Shown: positions 1 through 8,487, counted from the stretch's first letter. The stretch is 64,000 bases of DNA from JAIBJN01 sp963830885 (GCA_963830885.1 CAWHOA010000037.1:101450-165449); one strand, 5' to 3'. Notes: generated from the sequence alone by a model not told the origin. Numbers and translations: made by a program.

Positions 1-953
1 GCGAAGAGCCGCTCCTCCACCTCCGCGAGGCTCGCGAGCTGCACCAGCTCCTGCTTGAACGGCTTCGGGAAGCGGCCGCGGCCGAGGTACCAGCCGTAGA
101 ACTTCTTCAGGAAGCCGGTGGCGCGCTGCTCGCCCAGCTCGGCCACCGTGGCGCGGATGAAGAGAACGAGCTCGGCGACGACCTCGTCGGGGCCCGGCTC
201 GCCGTCGCCGGCGCCGGCGATCTCGCCGACCGCCCAGGGGTTCCCCTGTGCGGCGCGGCCGACCATGACCGCGGCGCAGCCGGTCTCGTCGAGGAGCTGC
301 TGCGCGCGCGAGTGCGAGGTGACGTCGCCCGAGGCGATCACCGGCACGTCGACGCGCTCCACCAGCTCGGCGGTGAGGGAGTGGTCGGCCGTGCCCGTGT
401 ACATCTGCTTCGCCGAGCGCGGGTGCAGCGTGAGCGCGGCCGCGCCGGCCTCGACGAGCTGCGGGCCGACGTCGAGCGCGTCCCGCGAGCCGTCGTTCAG
501 GCCGCGGCGCATCTTCACGGTGACGGGCACGTCCACGGCGGCGACCACGGCGCCGACGATCCGCCCGGCGCGCGCCGGGTCCTCGAGGAGCGTGGCGCCG
601 GCGCCCGTCTTCGTCACCTTGCGAACGGGGCAGCCGAAGTTGATGTCGACGATGTCCGCGCCGGCGTCCTCGACCATGCGTGCCGCCTCGGCCATGACGC
701 CGGGCTCCGAGCCGAAGATCTGGACGGCGAGCGGGGTCTCGTCCCGGCCGATGCGGAGGTAGCCGAGCGTGCGCTCGTTCCCGTGGCTCAGGCCGGCGCA
801 ACTGACCATCTCGGAGCAGACCAGGCCTGCTCCGAAGCGCCTGCCCTGCCGGCGGAAGGCCTGCACGCTGACGCCGGCCATCGGTGCGAGGACGACGCGC
901 GTCGGGATCTCGACCGGGCCGATACGCCACGGAGACCGGATGTCCACGGCCAT
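1..953 (-). CDS. dusB: tRNA-dihydrouridine synthase (DusB family), 3' end outside window
   Basis: Reading the minus strand from an ATG at 953 gives MAVDIRSPWRIGPVEIPTRV..., then LAPMAGVS, NFGCPVRKV with the catalytic cysteine of the Dus family, and the VTVKMRRG and GDVTSH segments of the TIM barrel. These flavoenzymes reduce uridine in the tRNA D-loop. About 317 codons are visible with no stop before base 1, so the C-terminal helical domain is cut by the window edge. The gene is divergent from greA, sharing a 117-bp spacer. Subfamily (DusB rather than another Dus) is inferred from overall pattern. Confidence 0.9.
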   Translation of the reverse strand, partial: MAVDIRSPWRIGPVEIPTRVVLAPMAGVSVQAFRRQGRRFGAGLVCSEMVSCAGLSHGNERTLGYLRIGRDETPLAVQIFGSEPGVMAEAARMVEDAGADIVDINFGCPVRKVTKTGAGATLLEDPARAGRIVGAVVAAVDVPVTVKMRRGLNDGSRDALDVGPQLVEAGAAALTLHPRSAKQMYTGTADHSLTAELVERVDVPVIASGDVTSHSRAQQLLDETGCAAVMVGRAAQGNPWAVGEIAGAGDGEPGPDEVVAELVLFIRATVAELGEQRATGFLKKFYGWYLGRGRFPKPFKQELVQLASLAEVEERLF

Positions 954-1070
954 GGCACAGAATCGTAGCTCCGCCGGGATTTGGCCCTTGACGGAGCGGC
1001 TACAATTCCGCCTTCGGCGGCGCACGGTAGCGCCGCATTTCCCTGTCATGGGGCCATTGGAGGGTTCGTC

Positions 1071-1544
1071 GTGAAGGAAGTGATTCTCACTCCCGAGGGT
1101 CATGAGAAGCTGAAGGAAGACATCGAGCACCTCTCGACCGTGAAGCGGCGCGAGGTGGCCGAGCGCATCAAGCAGGCTCGCGAGTTCGGCGACATCGCCG
1201 AGAACTCGGAGTACGACGATGCCAAGAACGAGCAGGCGATGCTCGAGCACCGCATCGCCACGCTCCAGGAGCGCCTGAAGAGCGCGCGCGTCATCGCGGC
1301 TTCCGAGATCACGACCGACGTCGTCAGCGTCGGCACGATTGTGCGCCTGCGCGACGTCGACGCGAAGGAGACGATCGAGTACGCAATCGTGGGCTCGGCC
1401 GAGGCGAACCCGGCCGAGAACAAGCTCTCGAACGAGTCCCCGGTCGGCAAGGCGATCCTGGGCCGCAAGAAGGGCGAGACCGTCGAGGTCTCGGCGCCCC
1501 GCGGCTCCCTGAAGTACAAGATCATGGACATCAAGGCCGCGTAG
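1071..1544 (+). CDS. greA: Transcription elongation factor GreA
   Basis: 157 residues, the normal GreA length. The N-terminal coiled coil includes the AENSEYDDAKNEQ motif, whose acidic residues (D, E) reach the RNA polymerase active site and stimulate cleavage of backtracked RNA. The C-terminal domain ends in GSLKYKIMDIKAA. GTG at 1071 is chosen because it follows a GGAGG at about 1058 and gives the usual start VKEVILTPEGHEKL; an upstream in-frame extension to 981 is not homologous. It may share transcription with lysS, 58 bp downstream. Confidence 0.93.
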   Translation: MKEVILTPEGHEKLKEDIEHLSTVKRREVAERIKQAREFGDIAENSEYDDAKNEQAMLEHRIATLQERLKSARVIAASEITTDVVSVGTIVRLRDVDAKETIEYAIVGSAEANPAENKLSNESPVGKAILGRKKGETVEVSAPRGSLKYKIMDIKAA

Positions 1545-1602
1545 GCCTGTTCTCCGCGATCTCCGGCTGCTGCCCCGGGCGGGCACTAGACTCGGCGCCG
1601 AC

Positions 1603-2988
1603 ATGAGCGCGCCGCCCAGCAGCCTGCCCAAGCGGTTTCCCGACCGGGACTCGGTCGCGGACGTCCGCGCCGAGGCCGAGGGGCTCGAGGCGGGGGAGGA
1701 GGGGCCGGAGAGCCGGCGGCTCGCCGGGCGGGTGCTCGGGCGGCGGGGACACGGGAAGCTCGTCTTCCTCGACCTCGTCGACCGCTCCGGCCAGATGCAG
1801 CTGCTGTGCGCGGCGGACCGCTCCGGGCCGGTCGACCTCGACCTCGGCGACATCGTCGGGGCGGTGGGCAGGCCGACGAAGTCGAGGCGCGGGGAGCCGT
1901 CGCTCGCCGTGGACGAGCTCGTGCTCCTGGCCAAGACGGGCAGGCCGCTGCCGGACACCTACCACGGCCTCGTGGATGCCGAGACCCGCTACCGCAAGCG
2001 CTACCTCGACCTGCTCGTCAACGAGGACGCGCGCCGCGACTTCACGCTCAGGAGCGCGATCGTCGCCTCGATCCGCCGCAATCTCGACGCGGCCGGCTTC
2101 ATCGAGGTGGAGACGCCGACCCTGCAGCCGCGCTACGGCGGCGCGTTCGCCGAGCCCTTCATCACGCACTCGAACGAGCTGGACGCCGACCTCTACCTGC
2201 GCATCGCGACCGAGCTCTACCTCAAGCGCCTGATCGTCGGCGGGCTCGAGAAGGTCTACGAGCTCGGCAAGGACTTCCGCAACGAGAGCATCTCGTACAA
2301 GCACCAGCCGGAGTTCACGATGCTGGAGTGGTACGAGGCATATGCCGATTACACGGACACGATGGAGCGCATCGAGAACCTCGTCGCGGCGGTCGCGCAG
2401 GAGACCACCGGGACGACGAAGGCCACCTTCCGCGGCTACACGGTCGACCTCGCCCCTCCCTGGCGCCGGCTCGGGCTCGTCGACGCGCTCGAGGAGCTCG
2501 GCCTCTGGTCGCGCGACGAGGCCGATCTGCGGGACCGGCTCGAGGAGCGCGGCGTGGACACGGCCGCCGACCGCTCCTGGAGCCTGCTCGTCGACCATGC
2601 GCTCAGCCACTTCGTCGAGCCGGAGCTGATCGAGCCGACGATCCTCCACACCTATCCCGTCGAGCTCTCGCCCTTTGCGCGGACGTCCGACGACGACCCG
2701 GGGATGACCGAGCGCTTCGAGTACTTCGTCGCGGGCATGGAGCTCGGCAACGCCTACTCCGAGCTCAACGACGCCGACGAGCAGGCGGCGCGCTTCGCCG
2801 AGCAGGCCGAGGTCATCGGCGGCACGCCCGGCGACCCCGACTACGTCGAGGCGCTCGCCTACGGAATGCCGCCGACCGGTGGGCTCGGCCTCGGCATCGA
2901 CCGGTTGGCGATGCTCCTGACCGGGCGCGAGACGATCCGGGACGTCATCCTCTTCCCGGCCCTGCGCGAGCGACCCGACTCCGGCTAG
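1603..2988 (+). CDS. lysS: Lysine--tRNA ligase, class II
   Basis: 461 residues. An N-terminal OB-fold (about 45-125) binds the anticodon. The class II catalytic core follows, with motif 2 FRNESISYKHQPEFTMLEWY from about residue 225 and motif 3 GLGLGIDRLAMLL near 427. It charges tRNA-Lys using ATP. It is somewhat shorter than typical ~490-residue LysRS because of a short N terminus. No Shine-Dalgarno sequence is evident; a TAGACT hexamer ends 10 nt before the ATG, so the mRNA may be leaderless. It ends convergently with the next gene, sharing 4 bp. In mycobacteria lysS lies beside clpC, as it nearly does here. Confidence 0.93.
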   Translation: MSAPPSSLPKRFPDRDSVADVRAEAEGLEAGEEGPESRRLAGRVLGRRGHGKLVFLDLVDRSGQMQLLCAADRSGPVDLDLGDIVGAVGRPTKSRRGEPSLAVDELVLLAKTGRPLPDTYHGLVDAETRYRKRYLDLLVNEDARRDFTLRSAIVASIRRNLDAAGFIEVETPTLQPRYGGAFAEPFITHSNELDADLYLRIATELYLKRLIVGGLEKVYELGKDFRNESISYKHQPEFTMLEWYEAYADYTDTMERIENLVAAVAQETTGTTKATFRGYTVDLAPPWRRLGLVDALEELGLWSRDEADLRDRLEERGVDTAADRSWSLLVDHALSHFVEPELIEPTILHTYPVELSPFARTSDDDPGMTERFEYFVAGMELGNAYSELNDADEQAARFAEQAEVIGGTPGDPDYVEALAYGMPPTGGLGLGIDRLAMLLTGRETIRDVILFPALRERPDSG

Positions 2989-4709
2989 CGGAGGAGGACG
3001 AAGGCGTCCACGGTGACTCCGGGCGTCGCTCCCAGCGGGTGGACAGCGACCGAGTGCCTTCCACCCTTGCGCCAGCTCCGCGTGAAGACGACCGCCCGCC
3101 GCGTCGTGGTCAGCGAGTAGAGGCTCACGGTCCGGACGTAACGGCCGTCGACGAAGACTCGCGCGCGCCCGCCCGTCGGGCCCGTGCGCGAGACCCAGGC
3201 GACGCCACGCCCCGTGAACGACAATCGCGCGACCGCCCTGCCGCCCCGGGCGCTTCCGAGGCTCGACGCGGCGCCTCGGCGCCCGTCTTGCCAGCGGCCG
3301 TAATACGCAATCTGCGGGCTGCGGCCCTCGAGCACGCTGACCGAGAACGAGGGGCCGAACACGGCGGGGCTCGCGTTACCGGCCGCGTCGTAGGCGTGGA
3401 CGAGGAAGCGGTAGGTATGCCCCTTCTCCAGCGCGAGAACGGTCTGCGTCGCGGACTGGTTCGGCACGGGCACGAACTTCCACTTGCGCCCGTCGACGCT
3501 CTTCCAGAGCCAGTAGCCGATCACGTCGGCGCTCCGTGATGACCAGCGGAGCTTCACCGGCACGAAGCCCCCTCCGATCGTTCCGACGACGGCCGGCCTG
3601 GGGGCGGTCGGACGTGGGGCCTCGACATCCCGGACGGGTGCCGGCCCGTCTGCCGTCAGGAAGCTGCTCGACGCGATGTTCCAGCGATTGGCGAGATAGC
3701 TTCCGGCCGGCGGGTGCGTATGGAAGTAGTCGTCGTGCCCGCAGTCCAGGAGCCGCTCGTGGGCCGGGCCGCACACCGACCTGAGGGGAACCTGGCGGCC
3801 GTGGGCCCAGACGAGCCCATCGAGGACGCCGTCGTCGTCGTAGCAGAGAACCTCGGCGTCGTCCGTGCAGTGGAAGTTGTCGTTCGCGTTCGGGGCGCTC
3901 GGCTGCGCGCCGCCGAGGAGATGGACGAGCTCGTGCGCCTCCGTCGAGGGGTTCACGCCGCCCCAGCAGCCGCGATCGATCCGCGCGACCATGCCCGGCT
4001 GGCCGTCGCCGTTGTTCGCGTTGTCGAGGGAAGGCCGGTCGTCTGGCTTGACGGTGGCAACCCCGCAGAAGACGTAGGCGTCGACCCAGACGAGGTACTT
4101 GCGGTCCGGCCGGTCGAAGCCCTGCGCCGCGAGGTCGGCGGCCGTGCCCGCGAGGCTGGAGACCCCGGCAGGCGAGAGCTCCACCTTCGCGACGTCGAGC
4201 GTGCAATCCGGGCCGGTCACGAAGCGAACGTGCCGCACCCCGCCGGTCTCGGCCGCGCTGTCGTTGAATGTCTTGTCGACGACGCCGGCCCAAAGCCTGA
4301 TGAAAGGCGCGATCTCGTCGTAGTTGTCGCCTCGACCCGGCTGGTAGGCGTACACCGCCTGGACGCGCTTGCCCGTGACCCCGTCGCCGATGCAGGGGAC
4401 GCCGGCCGCGATCCCGGCGACGCTGCCGCCCGCGGTCGTCGAAGCCGCGAGCTCGGCGAGCGAGCGCTCCCGGAGGACGCTGCGCCCGGGGGGCGCGGCG
4501 TCCGGCCCGTGTGTGCAGCTGGGCCGGGCACCGGGAAGGAGGAGCTCAAAGCCCGTCTTGCAAGGGCTGTCCTTCTCTGCCCGGTGCAGCCCGTCGTAGA
4601 CGAGCCCGCGGGCAGGATCCGCCGCGGTGCGCCCGGGCGTCTGCGCCGCCGCGGAGCCCGCGAGCGTCAGGACGACGAGAAAGACGGCGGTGCTGACCTT
4701 CATTTGCAT
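2985..4709 (-). CDS. Secreted zincin-like protein with HExxH motif and C-terminal Fn3-like domain
   Basis: 574 residues starting with a signal peptide (KVSTAVFLVVLTLAGSAAA). Residues about 90-340 form a Cys-rich domain containing H259-E-L-V-H263 followed by L-L-G266, a zinc-metalloprotease-type site (HExxHxxG). The metzincin third ligand three residues after the glycine is Gln here, not His or Asp; a downstream His (NFHC) might replace it. Residues about 370-460 look like a fibronectin type III domain (VKLRWSSRSADVIGYWLWKS...), and the last ~100 residues resemble a carbohydrate-binding-like beta domain. Probably extracellular. Protease activity is inference; no family is recognised with certainty. 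Confidence 0.7.
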   Translation of the reverse strand: MQMKVSTAVFLVVLTLAGSAAAQTPGRTAADPARGLVYDGLHRAEKDSPCKTGFELLLPGARPSCTHGPDAAPPGRSVLRERSLAELAASTTAGGSVAGIAAGVPCIGDGVTGKRVQAVYAYQPGRGDNYDEIAPFIRLWAGVVDKTFNDSAAETGGVRHVRFVTGPDCTLDVAKVELSPAGVSSLAGTAADLAAQGFDRPDRKYLVWVDAYVFCGVATVKPDDRPSLDNANNGDGQPGMVARIDRGCWGGVNPSTEAHELVHLLGGAQPSAPNANDNFHCTDDAEVLCYDDDGVLDGLVWAHGRQVPLRSVCGPAHERLLDCGHDDYFHTHPPAGSYLANRWNIASSSFLTADGPAPVRDVEAPRPTAPRPAVVGTIGGGFVPVKLRWSSRSADVIGYWLWKSVDGRKWKFVPVPNQSATQTVLALEKGHTYRFLVHAYDAAGNASPAVFGPSFSVSVLEGRSPQIAYYGRWQDGRRGAASSLGSARGGRAVARLSFTGRGVAWVSRTGPTGGRARVFVDGRYVRTVSLYSLTTTRRAVVFTRSWRKGGRHSVAVHPLGATPGVTVDAFVLLR

Positions 4710-4842
4710 GCCCGGGTGCCACCTGGCGTCCAGGGAGTCGGCGGCCCGGCTCCTGGCCGGGATCCCTCGTTCGAGGGCGAAGCGGGTTCACGGCCCTGCC
4801 CGGGTTCTCCCGCACTTTGCGGCCTTCGTCCGCCCTGGTTGC

Positions 4843-4949
4843 TTGTATTCGGCGGGCGACACGTGTAGAAAGGCCGCGGGAGGCTCTCTTCTGCCTGCGG
4901 CACCCGGTGGAGAGGGAGACATCCAGCACTCCAAAGGGAGAAGAGAGGT
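4843..4949 (+). promoter_or_regulatory. Promoter and 78-nt leader of the first LPFTG gene
   Basis: TTGTAT (4843-4848), a 17-bp spacer and TAGAAA (4866-4871) form a sigma-70-like promoter. Exactly 78 nt separate the -10 box from the ATG at 4950. The leader carries blocks GGGAGGCTC, CTGCGGCA and GAGGGAGACA, which recur in the leader at 5691-5768, and a purine-rich ribosome site before the start. Confidence 0.55.
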
Positions 4950-5516
4950 ATGAAGCGAATTCTCGTTGCCGTCACGGCGGTTCTAGCCGCGCTCGTCATC
5001 GCAGCCCCCGCGAGTGCGACCCGGGTAGCGGTGGAGATCACCTGTGACCAGGTGACCTTCAGTTACACCAACTTTCCCCCAGAAGAGCAGTCAAGCTCCG
5101 TGGAGACCGTGGTGGTGAACGGAGACACGGTTCACAGCGCCACGTTCACCTTCACGGGCGCGTCCGCCACGAACGTCATCCCCCTGAACATCGCGGGGAG
5201 CGCAACCGTGGTGGCAACTTCCGACTGGACGACGCCGTTCAACGAAGGAACCTTCAGCGACTCGGCGGAGGTCCAATGCGCCGATACGACAGGCGGTGAC
5301 ACGGGCACGGGCGGTGACACGGGCACGGGCGGTGACACCGGCTCCGGCGGTACGACCGGGGACGGAGGCGTGATCGGCAACACGACGGGCGGGACGCCCC
5401 CGAGCGGCGATCTTCCGTTCACAGGCCTGCCGATCTGGATCCCGATGCTCCTGGCTGTCGTCCTCCTCGCGAGCGGCGGATTCCTGCTGCGCCGCAGGCG
5501 TGACGACGTCTCCTAG
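4950..5516 (+). CDS. LPFTG cell-wall-anchored surface protein
   Basis: 188 residues: signal peptide (1-23, ending ASA), a ~90-residue beta-rich domain with two cysteines, a low-complexity stalk of three GGDTGT-type units, then the sorting signal L155-P-F-T-G159, a hydrophobic segment (about 162-181) and a basic RRRR tail. This is the layout of sortase substrates, cleaved at T/G and joined to the cell envelope. A sortase gene lies 3 kb downstream at 8484. The next gene shares the same signal, sorting tail, promoter and terminator type, so the two are paralogues. The head domain is not recognised. Confidence 0.82.
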   Translation: MKRILVAVTAVLAALVIAAPASATRVAVEITCDQVTFSYTNFPPEEQSSSVETVVVNGDTVHSATFTFTGASATNVIPLNIAGSATVVATSDWTTPFNEGTFSDSAEVQCADTTGGDTGTGGDTGTGGDTGSGGTTGDGGVIGNTTGGTPPSGDLPFTGLPIWIPMLLAVVLLASGGFLLRRRRDDVS

Positions 5517-5538
5517 CACGAACTGATCGCGGTCGAAC

Positions 5539-5564
5539 CCGGGGCGGCCTCAGGGCCGCCCCGG
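5539..5564 (+). terminator. Hairpin after the first LPFTG gene
   Basis: Perfect 11-bp GC stem CCGGGGCGGCC / GGCCGCCCCGG around a TCAG loop, 22 bp after the stop codon. No long U-tract follows. A near-copy follows the second LPFTG gene at 6512. Confidence 0.65.
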
Positions 5565-5662
5565 TCGTGCTCTGGGGGCGGGCATCCCTCGATCGGGTGA
5601 TGCCCGACTACCCCATGGGATGGTCCTGGGTCGCCGTCAGCGGGGGTTCCGTCCGACCGCGG

Positions 5663-5768
5663 TTGTATTTCTCCGGGGGCGTGCTACAGAACGGCTTGGG
5701 AGGCTCCTTCGGCTGCTGCGGCAATTCGGCGAAGAGGGAGACACAAACAGTCGAAGGGGAGACGAAGG
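5663..5768 (+). promoter_or_regulatory. Promoter and 78-nt leader of the second LPFTG gene
   Basis: TTGTAT (5663-5668), a 16-bp spacer and TACAGA (5685-5690), then exactly 78 nt to the ATG at 5769. The leader shares length and sequence blocks (GGGAGGCTC, CTGCGGCA, GAGGGAGACA, a GAAGG-type ribosome site) with the leader at 4872-4949, showing duplication of the whole promoter-leader unit. Confidence 0.55.
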
Positions 5769-6485
5769 ATGAAGCGGTTTTTCGTTATCGTCGCGGTTTC
5801 GCTTGCGGCTCTGGCGCTCTACTCGACGCCGAGCTTCGCTACGAGCGGGACGACGATTGGATGGCAGGGGCATGGCTCGGAGAACCTGCCGTGCTCCGGC
5901 AGCGAGCACTGGGTGCTCTCTCCGGCCCAAGGCATCACATCGGCCACGCTCTACATTGACGGCGTCCCGTACGCGATGTCCAAGAATGGCAACGGCGGCT
6001 CGTATTCGGCCGACACGAATGTCGGCTTCGACGGTTCGCAGTCGGTTTCGGTCACGTATTTCGGCGACAACGACTCGGCGTTTCTGAAGTTGTCGCACTG
6101 TGACTCGGGGCAGTCTACGACGGGCGGCACGACCGACGGCGGCACGACCGACGGCGGCACGACCGACGGCGGCACGACCGACGGCGGCACGACTGACGGC
6201 GGCACCACTGACGGCGGCACGACCGACGGCGGCACGACCGACGGCGGCACGACCGGCGGCGGCACGACCGGCGGCGGCACGACAGGAGGTGGCACCACCG
6301 GCGGCGGCACGACAGGAGGTGGCACCGGAGGCGGAGGCGTCATCGGCAGCACGACGGGGGGAACGTCCAACACGAGCGGCGAGCTCCCGTTCACGGGCCT
6401 CCCGATCTGGATCCCGATGCTCCTGGCTGCGGCGCTCCTCGCGAGCGGAGGATTCCTCCTGCGCCGCAAGGGCGAGGCTTCCTAG
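5769..6485 (+). CDS. LPFTG cell-wall-anchored protein with pentapeptide-repeat stalk
   Basis: 238 residues: signal peptide (about 1-25, ending SFA), a ~90-residue head with two cysteines, a Gly/Thr-rich stalk of eight GGTTD and five GGTTG units, then L206-P-F-T-G210, a membrane segment and a basic tail (RRK). It is a predicted sortase substrate and a paralogue of the gene at 4950, with a nearly identical sorting tail (LPFTGLPIWIPMLLA). The stalk probably spans the cell wall to display the head. The head is not similar to a family I recognise. Confidence 0.82.
   Translation: MKRFFVIVAVSLAALALYSTPSFATSGTTIGWQGHGSENLPCSGSEHWVLSPAQGITSATLYIDGVPYAMSKNGNGGSYSADTNVGFDGSQSVSVTYFGDNDSAFLKLSHCDSGQSTTGGTTDGGTTDGGTTDGGTTDGGTTDGGTTDGGTTDGGTTDGGTTGGGTTGGGTTGGGTTGGGTTGGGTGGGGVIGSTTGGTSNTSGELPFTGLPIWIPMLLAAALLASGGFLLRRKGEAS
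6123..6317 (+). repeat. 15-bp in-frame tandem repeat, 13 units
   Basis: Thirteen consecutive 15-bp units inside the second LPFTG gene: eight encoding GGTTD and five encoding GGTTG. Most units differ by only one or two synonymous bases, as expected of recent expansion by slippage. Changes in copy number keep the frame and would only change stalk length. Confidence 0.9.
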
Positions 6486-6511
6486 CCGGGAGACTCGAAG
6501 CACGGTTCGAA

Positions 6512-6539
6512 AACGGGGCGGCCGCGAGGCCGCCCCGTT
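6512..6539 (+). terminator. Hairpin after the second LPFTG gene
   Basis: Perfect 12-bp stem AACGGGGCGGCC / GGCCGCCCCGTT with a GCGA loop, 26 bp after the stop. It separates the LPFTG gene from the HTTM-sortase operon. Confidence 0.65.
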
Positions 6540-6578
6540 GACGAGGGCTTCGGGCGGCGAGTGTATAAGGAGACTGGA

Positions 6579-7112
6579 GTGCAAAAACGGCTCGAGTCGA
6601 GTCGCGCCGGACGCGCGGCAATCAGCGTCTTCATCGTCGTCACGCTCGTGAGCGTCGTCGTCTGGAACCTGCCGCCGTCCGAGATCAAGAACGAGGCGCT
6701 CGCGTTCACGGGGCCCTACATCCGCGCGACGGGCATGAATCAGAACTGGGGCGTATTCGCTCCCGATCCGCGGCGCCACACCCTCGAGCTCTACGCCCGT
6801 GTTCGCTACGCGGACGGCAGCGAGGACGTCGTCGCTCTCCCCAAGGGGGGACGCCTGGTGGGCGGCTACTGGGACTACCGGTGGCGGAAATGGGCCGAGT
6901 GGACGAGCGCCGACGACCACAGCGGGCTCTGGCAGCCCGCGGCCGACTGGTTCGCCCGGCGCGCCCGCGCCCAGGGGCGCAACCCCGTCAGCGTGACGCT
7001 CGTCCGCCGCTGGCGCGCGCTGCTCCCGCCGGGCCCCGGTCCGAGCACGGGCGAAGCGCAGGAGTACGCCTTCTACACGTACCAGGTGCCTGCGGAGGCG
7101 CGAGCACGGTGA
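6579..7112 (+). CDS. Membrane-anchored protein of unknown function preceding HTTM protein
   Basis: 177 residues. GTG at 6579 is chosen over GTG 6561 because AAGGAG lies 6 nt upstream of it. One N-terminal membrane segment (about 12-32: ISVFIVVTLVSVVVWNL) is followed by an external domain containing MNQNWGVFAPDPRR and a Trp/Tyr-rich stretch (WDYRWRKWAEW). Short proteins with a W-x-V/M-F-x-P-x-P signature are often found next to HTTM proteins. The stop overlaps the next start (GTGA), so the two are translationally coupled. The function is unknown; a partner role with HTTM is inferred from coupling. Confidence 0.75.
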   Translation: MQKRLESSRAGRAAISVFIVVTLVSVVVWNLPPSEIKNEALAFTGPYIRATGMNQNWGVFAPDPRRHTLELYARVRYADGSEDVVALPKGGRLVGGYWDYRWRKWAEWTSADDHSGLWQPAADWFARRARAQGRNPVSVTLVRRWRALLPPGPGPSTGEAQEYAFYTYQVPAEARAR

Positions 7113-8065
7113 CGAGGGCCGTCGAGACCTGGGAGCGATTCTGGTTCAGGGAGACCGAGACGTCCACGCTCGCTCTCTTTAGGATCGCCTTCGGCATCGT
7201 CGTCCTCGCCTGGACGATCTCGCTCGCGCCGGCGCTCTATTCGTTCTACGACGATCGGGGGATCCTCCCGTCGTATCCCGACGGCGGCAGCGGGGCCTGG
7301 GGCCTCCTCCAGCTCAACTCGAGCACCGCCGCCGTCACGATCCTCTACCTGTTCCTCCTCGTCGGCGCGTTGTGTCTGGTCTTCGGCTTCAAGACCCGCC
7401 TCGCGGCGGTCGTCGTCTTCGTATGCCTCATCTCGTTCGGCCGCCGGAACCCCTGGGTGCTGAACTCAGGCGATCTCCTGGTCTTCGTGCTGGCCTTCTA
7501 CCTGATGCTCGCGCCGTCGGGCGCGGCGCTCTCCGTCGACCGCTGGCTCCAGGCCAAGTCGCGGTTCTGGGAGTTCCCACAGCGTTCGCTGTGGCCGCTT
7601 CGGCTCATTCAGGTCCAGGTGAGCCTGCTGTACTTCTTCGCCGTCTGGGAGAAGCTCCGCGGCGAGACGTGGAACGACGGGACGGCCGTCTCGTACGCCT
7701 TCCGAATCGAGGACCTAGAGCGATTCCCCGTTCCGGGCTTCGTAACCGACTCGCTCCTGCTCGCGAACCTCCTCACTTACGGCACGCTCGCGGTCGAGCT
7801 CTCGCTTGCAATCCTCGTCTGGAACCGAAAGCTCCGCCCCTGGGCGCTCCTTCTGGGCGTGGGGCTGCACCTCGGCATTGCCTACGCGGTCCGGGTCGGC
7901 TTCTTCAGCGTTGCGGCCCTCGTCGCCTACATCGCCTTCCTTCCGCCCGAGACGGTGAGCGAGTGGGTCTATCGCTTGCGGGACCGGACGGCCAGGAGCC
8001 GGCTGGCGTGGATCGTCCCGCGCGTCGAGCCGGTCGAGCCGGTCGAGCCCGAAGGTGGATCATGA
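7109..8065 (+). CDS. HTTM-domain integral membrane protein (gamma-carboxylase-like)
   Basis: 318 residues with several membrane helices. The start region (FWFRETETSTLALFRIAFGIVVLAWT), the YSFYDDRGILPSYPD loop and SFGRRNPWVLNSGDLLVF are typical of the HTTM domain, related to vitamin K-dependent gamma-carboxylase. In bacteria the activity of these proteins is mostly unknown. GTG at 7109 overlaps the upstream stop and matches the family's N terminus; the longer open frame upstream is a shadow of the previous gene. The C terminus ends in a short EPVEPVEPE repeat. The DCC gene follows with a 4-nt overlap (ATGA). Confidence 0.85.
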   Translation: MTRAVETWERFWFRETETSTLALFRIAFGIVVLAWTISLAPALYSFYDDRGILPSYPDGGSGAWGLLQLNSSTAAVTILYLFLLVGALCLVFGFKTRLAAVVVFVCLISFGRRNPWVLNSGDLLVFVLAFYLMLAPSGAALSVDRWLQAKSRFWEFPQRSLWPLRLIQVQVSLLYFFAVWEKLRGETWNDGTAVSYAFRIEDLERFPVPGFVTDSLLLANLLTYGTLAVELSLAILVWNRKLRPWALLLGVGLHLGIAYAVRVGFFSVAALVAYIAFLPPETVSEWVYRLRDRTARSRLAWIVPRVEPVEPVEPEGGS

Positions 8066-8487
8066 GTGACGCCGTCCTTCTCTACGACGCGGATTGCGGC
8101 TTCTGCCGCTGGGCGGTCGATAAGCTTCTGGCCTGGGACCGGGCGGGCAGGCTGCGCCCAGCGGCCCTCCAGAGCCCGCAGGCCGACCGGCTGTTGCCCG
8201 GCCTGGACGAGGAGACGAAGATGGCATCCTGGCACCTCGTGATCGACGGAGACGTCTATTCCGGTGGCGCCGCTGCGGCACCGCTCCTGCGGCTCCTGCC
8301 GGGCGGACGGCCGTTTGCGCCTGTCGTCGCCGCGTTCCCGGGCGTGACGGCCCGCGCGTACCGGCTCGTTGCGCGAAACCGGGACCGCTTCGGCCGCCTC
8401 GCGGGCGCCCGCTGCGAGGTCGACCCGAACCGTCGCCGAGAGGCAGCAACCGCCGATACCGAGGACCGCGCAGGGGTTGAGCGGTGA
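8062..8487 (+). CDS. DCC-family (DUF393) thiol-disulfide oxidoreductase
   Basis: 141 residues. The DxDCGFC motif (D9, C12, C15) at the start gives the family its name and resembles a thioredoxin CxxC. The rest (VDKLLAWDRAGRLRPAAL..., GGAAAAPLLRLLPGG) fits DUF393. Family members are thought to do thiol redox chemistry and are often adjacent to HTTM proteins. It overlaps the HTTM stop (ATGA) and the sortase start (GTGATGA), placing it inside a four-gene operon. Its partner could be exposed cysteines of the HTTM or surface proteins; that is inference. Confidence 0.85.
   Translation: MSDAVLLYDADCGFCRWAVDKLLAWDRAGRLRPAALQSPQADRLLPGLDEETKMASWHLVIDGDVYSGGAAAAPLLRLLPGGRPFAPVVAAFPGVTARAYRLVARNRDRFGRLAGARCEVDPNRRREAATADTEDRAGVER

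Noticed and set aside
988..1006. TTGACG and TACAAT before greA as a promoter
   Set aside because: They are only 7 bp apart, too close for a sigma-70 promoter; TACAAT alone might still be a -10 box but no suitable -35 is found.
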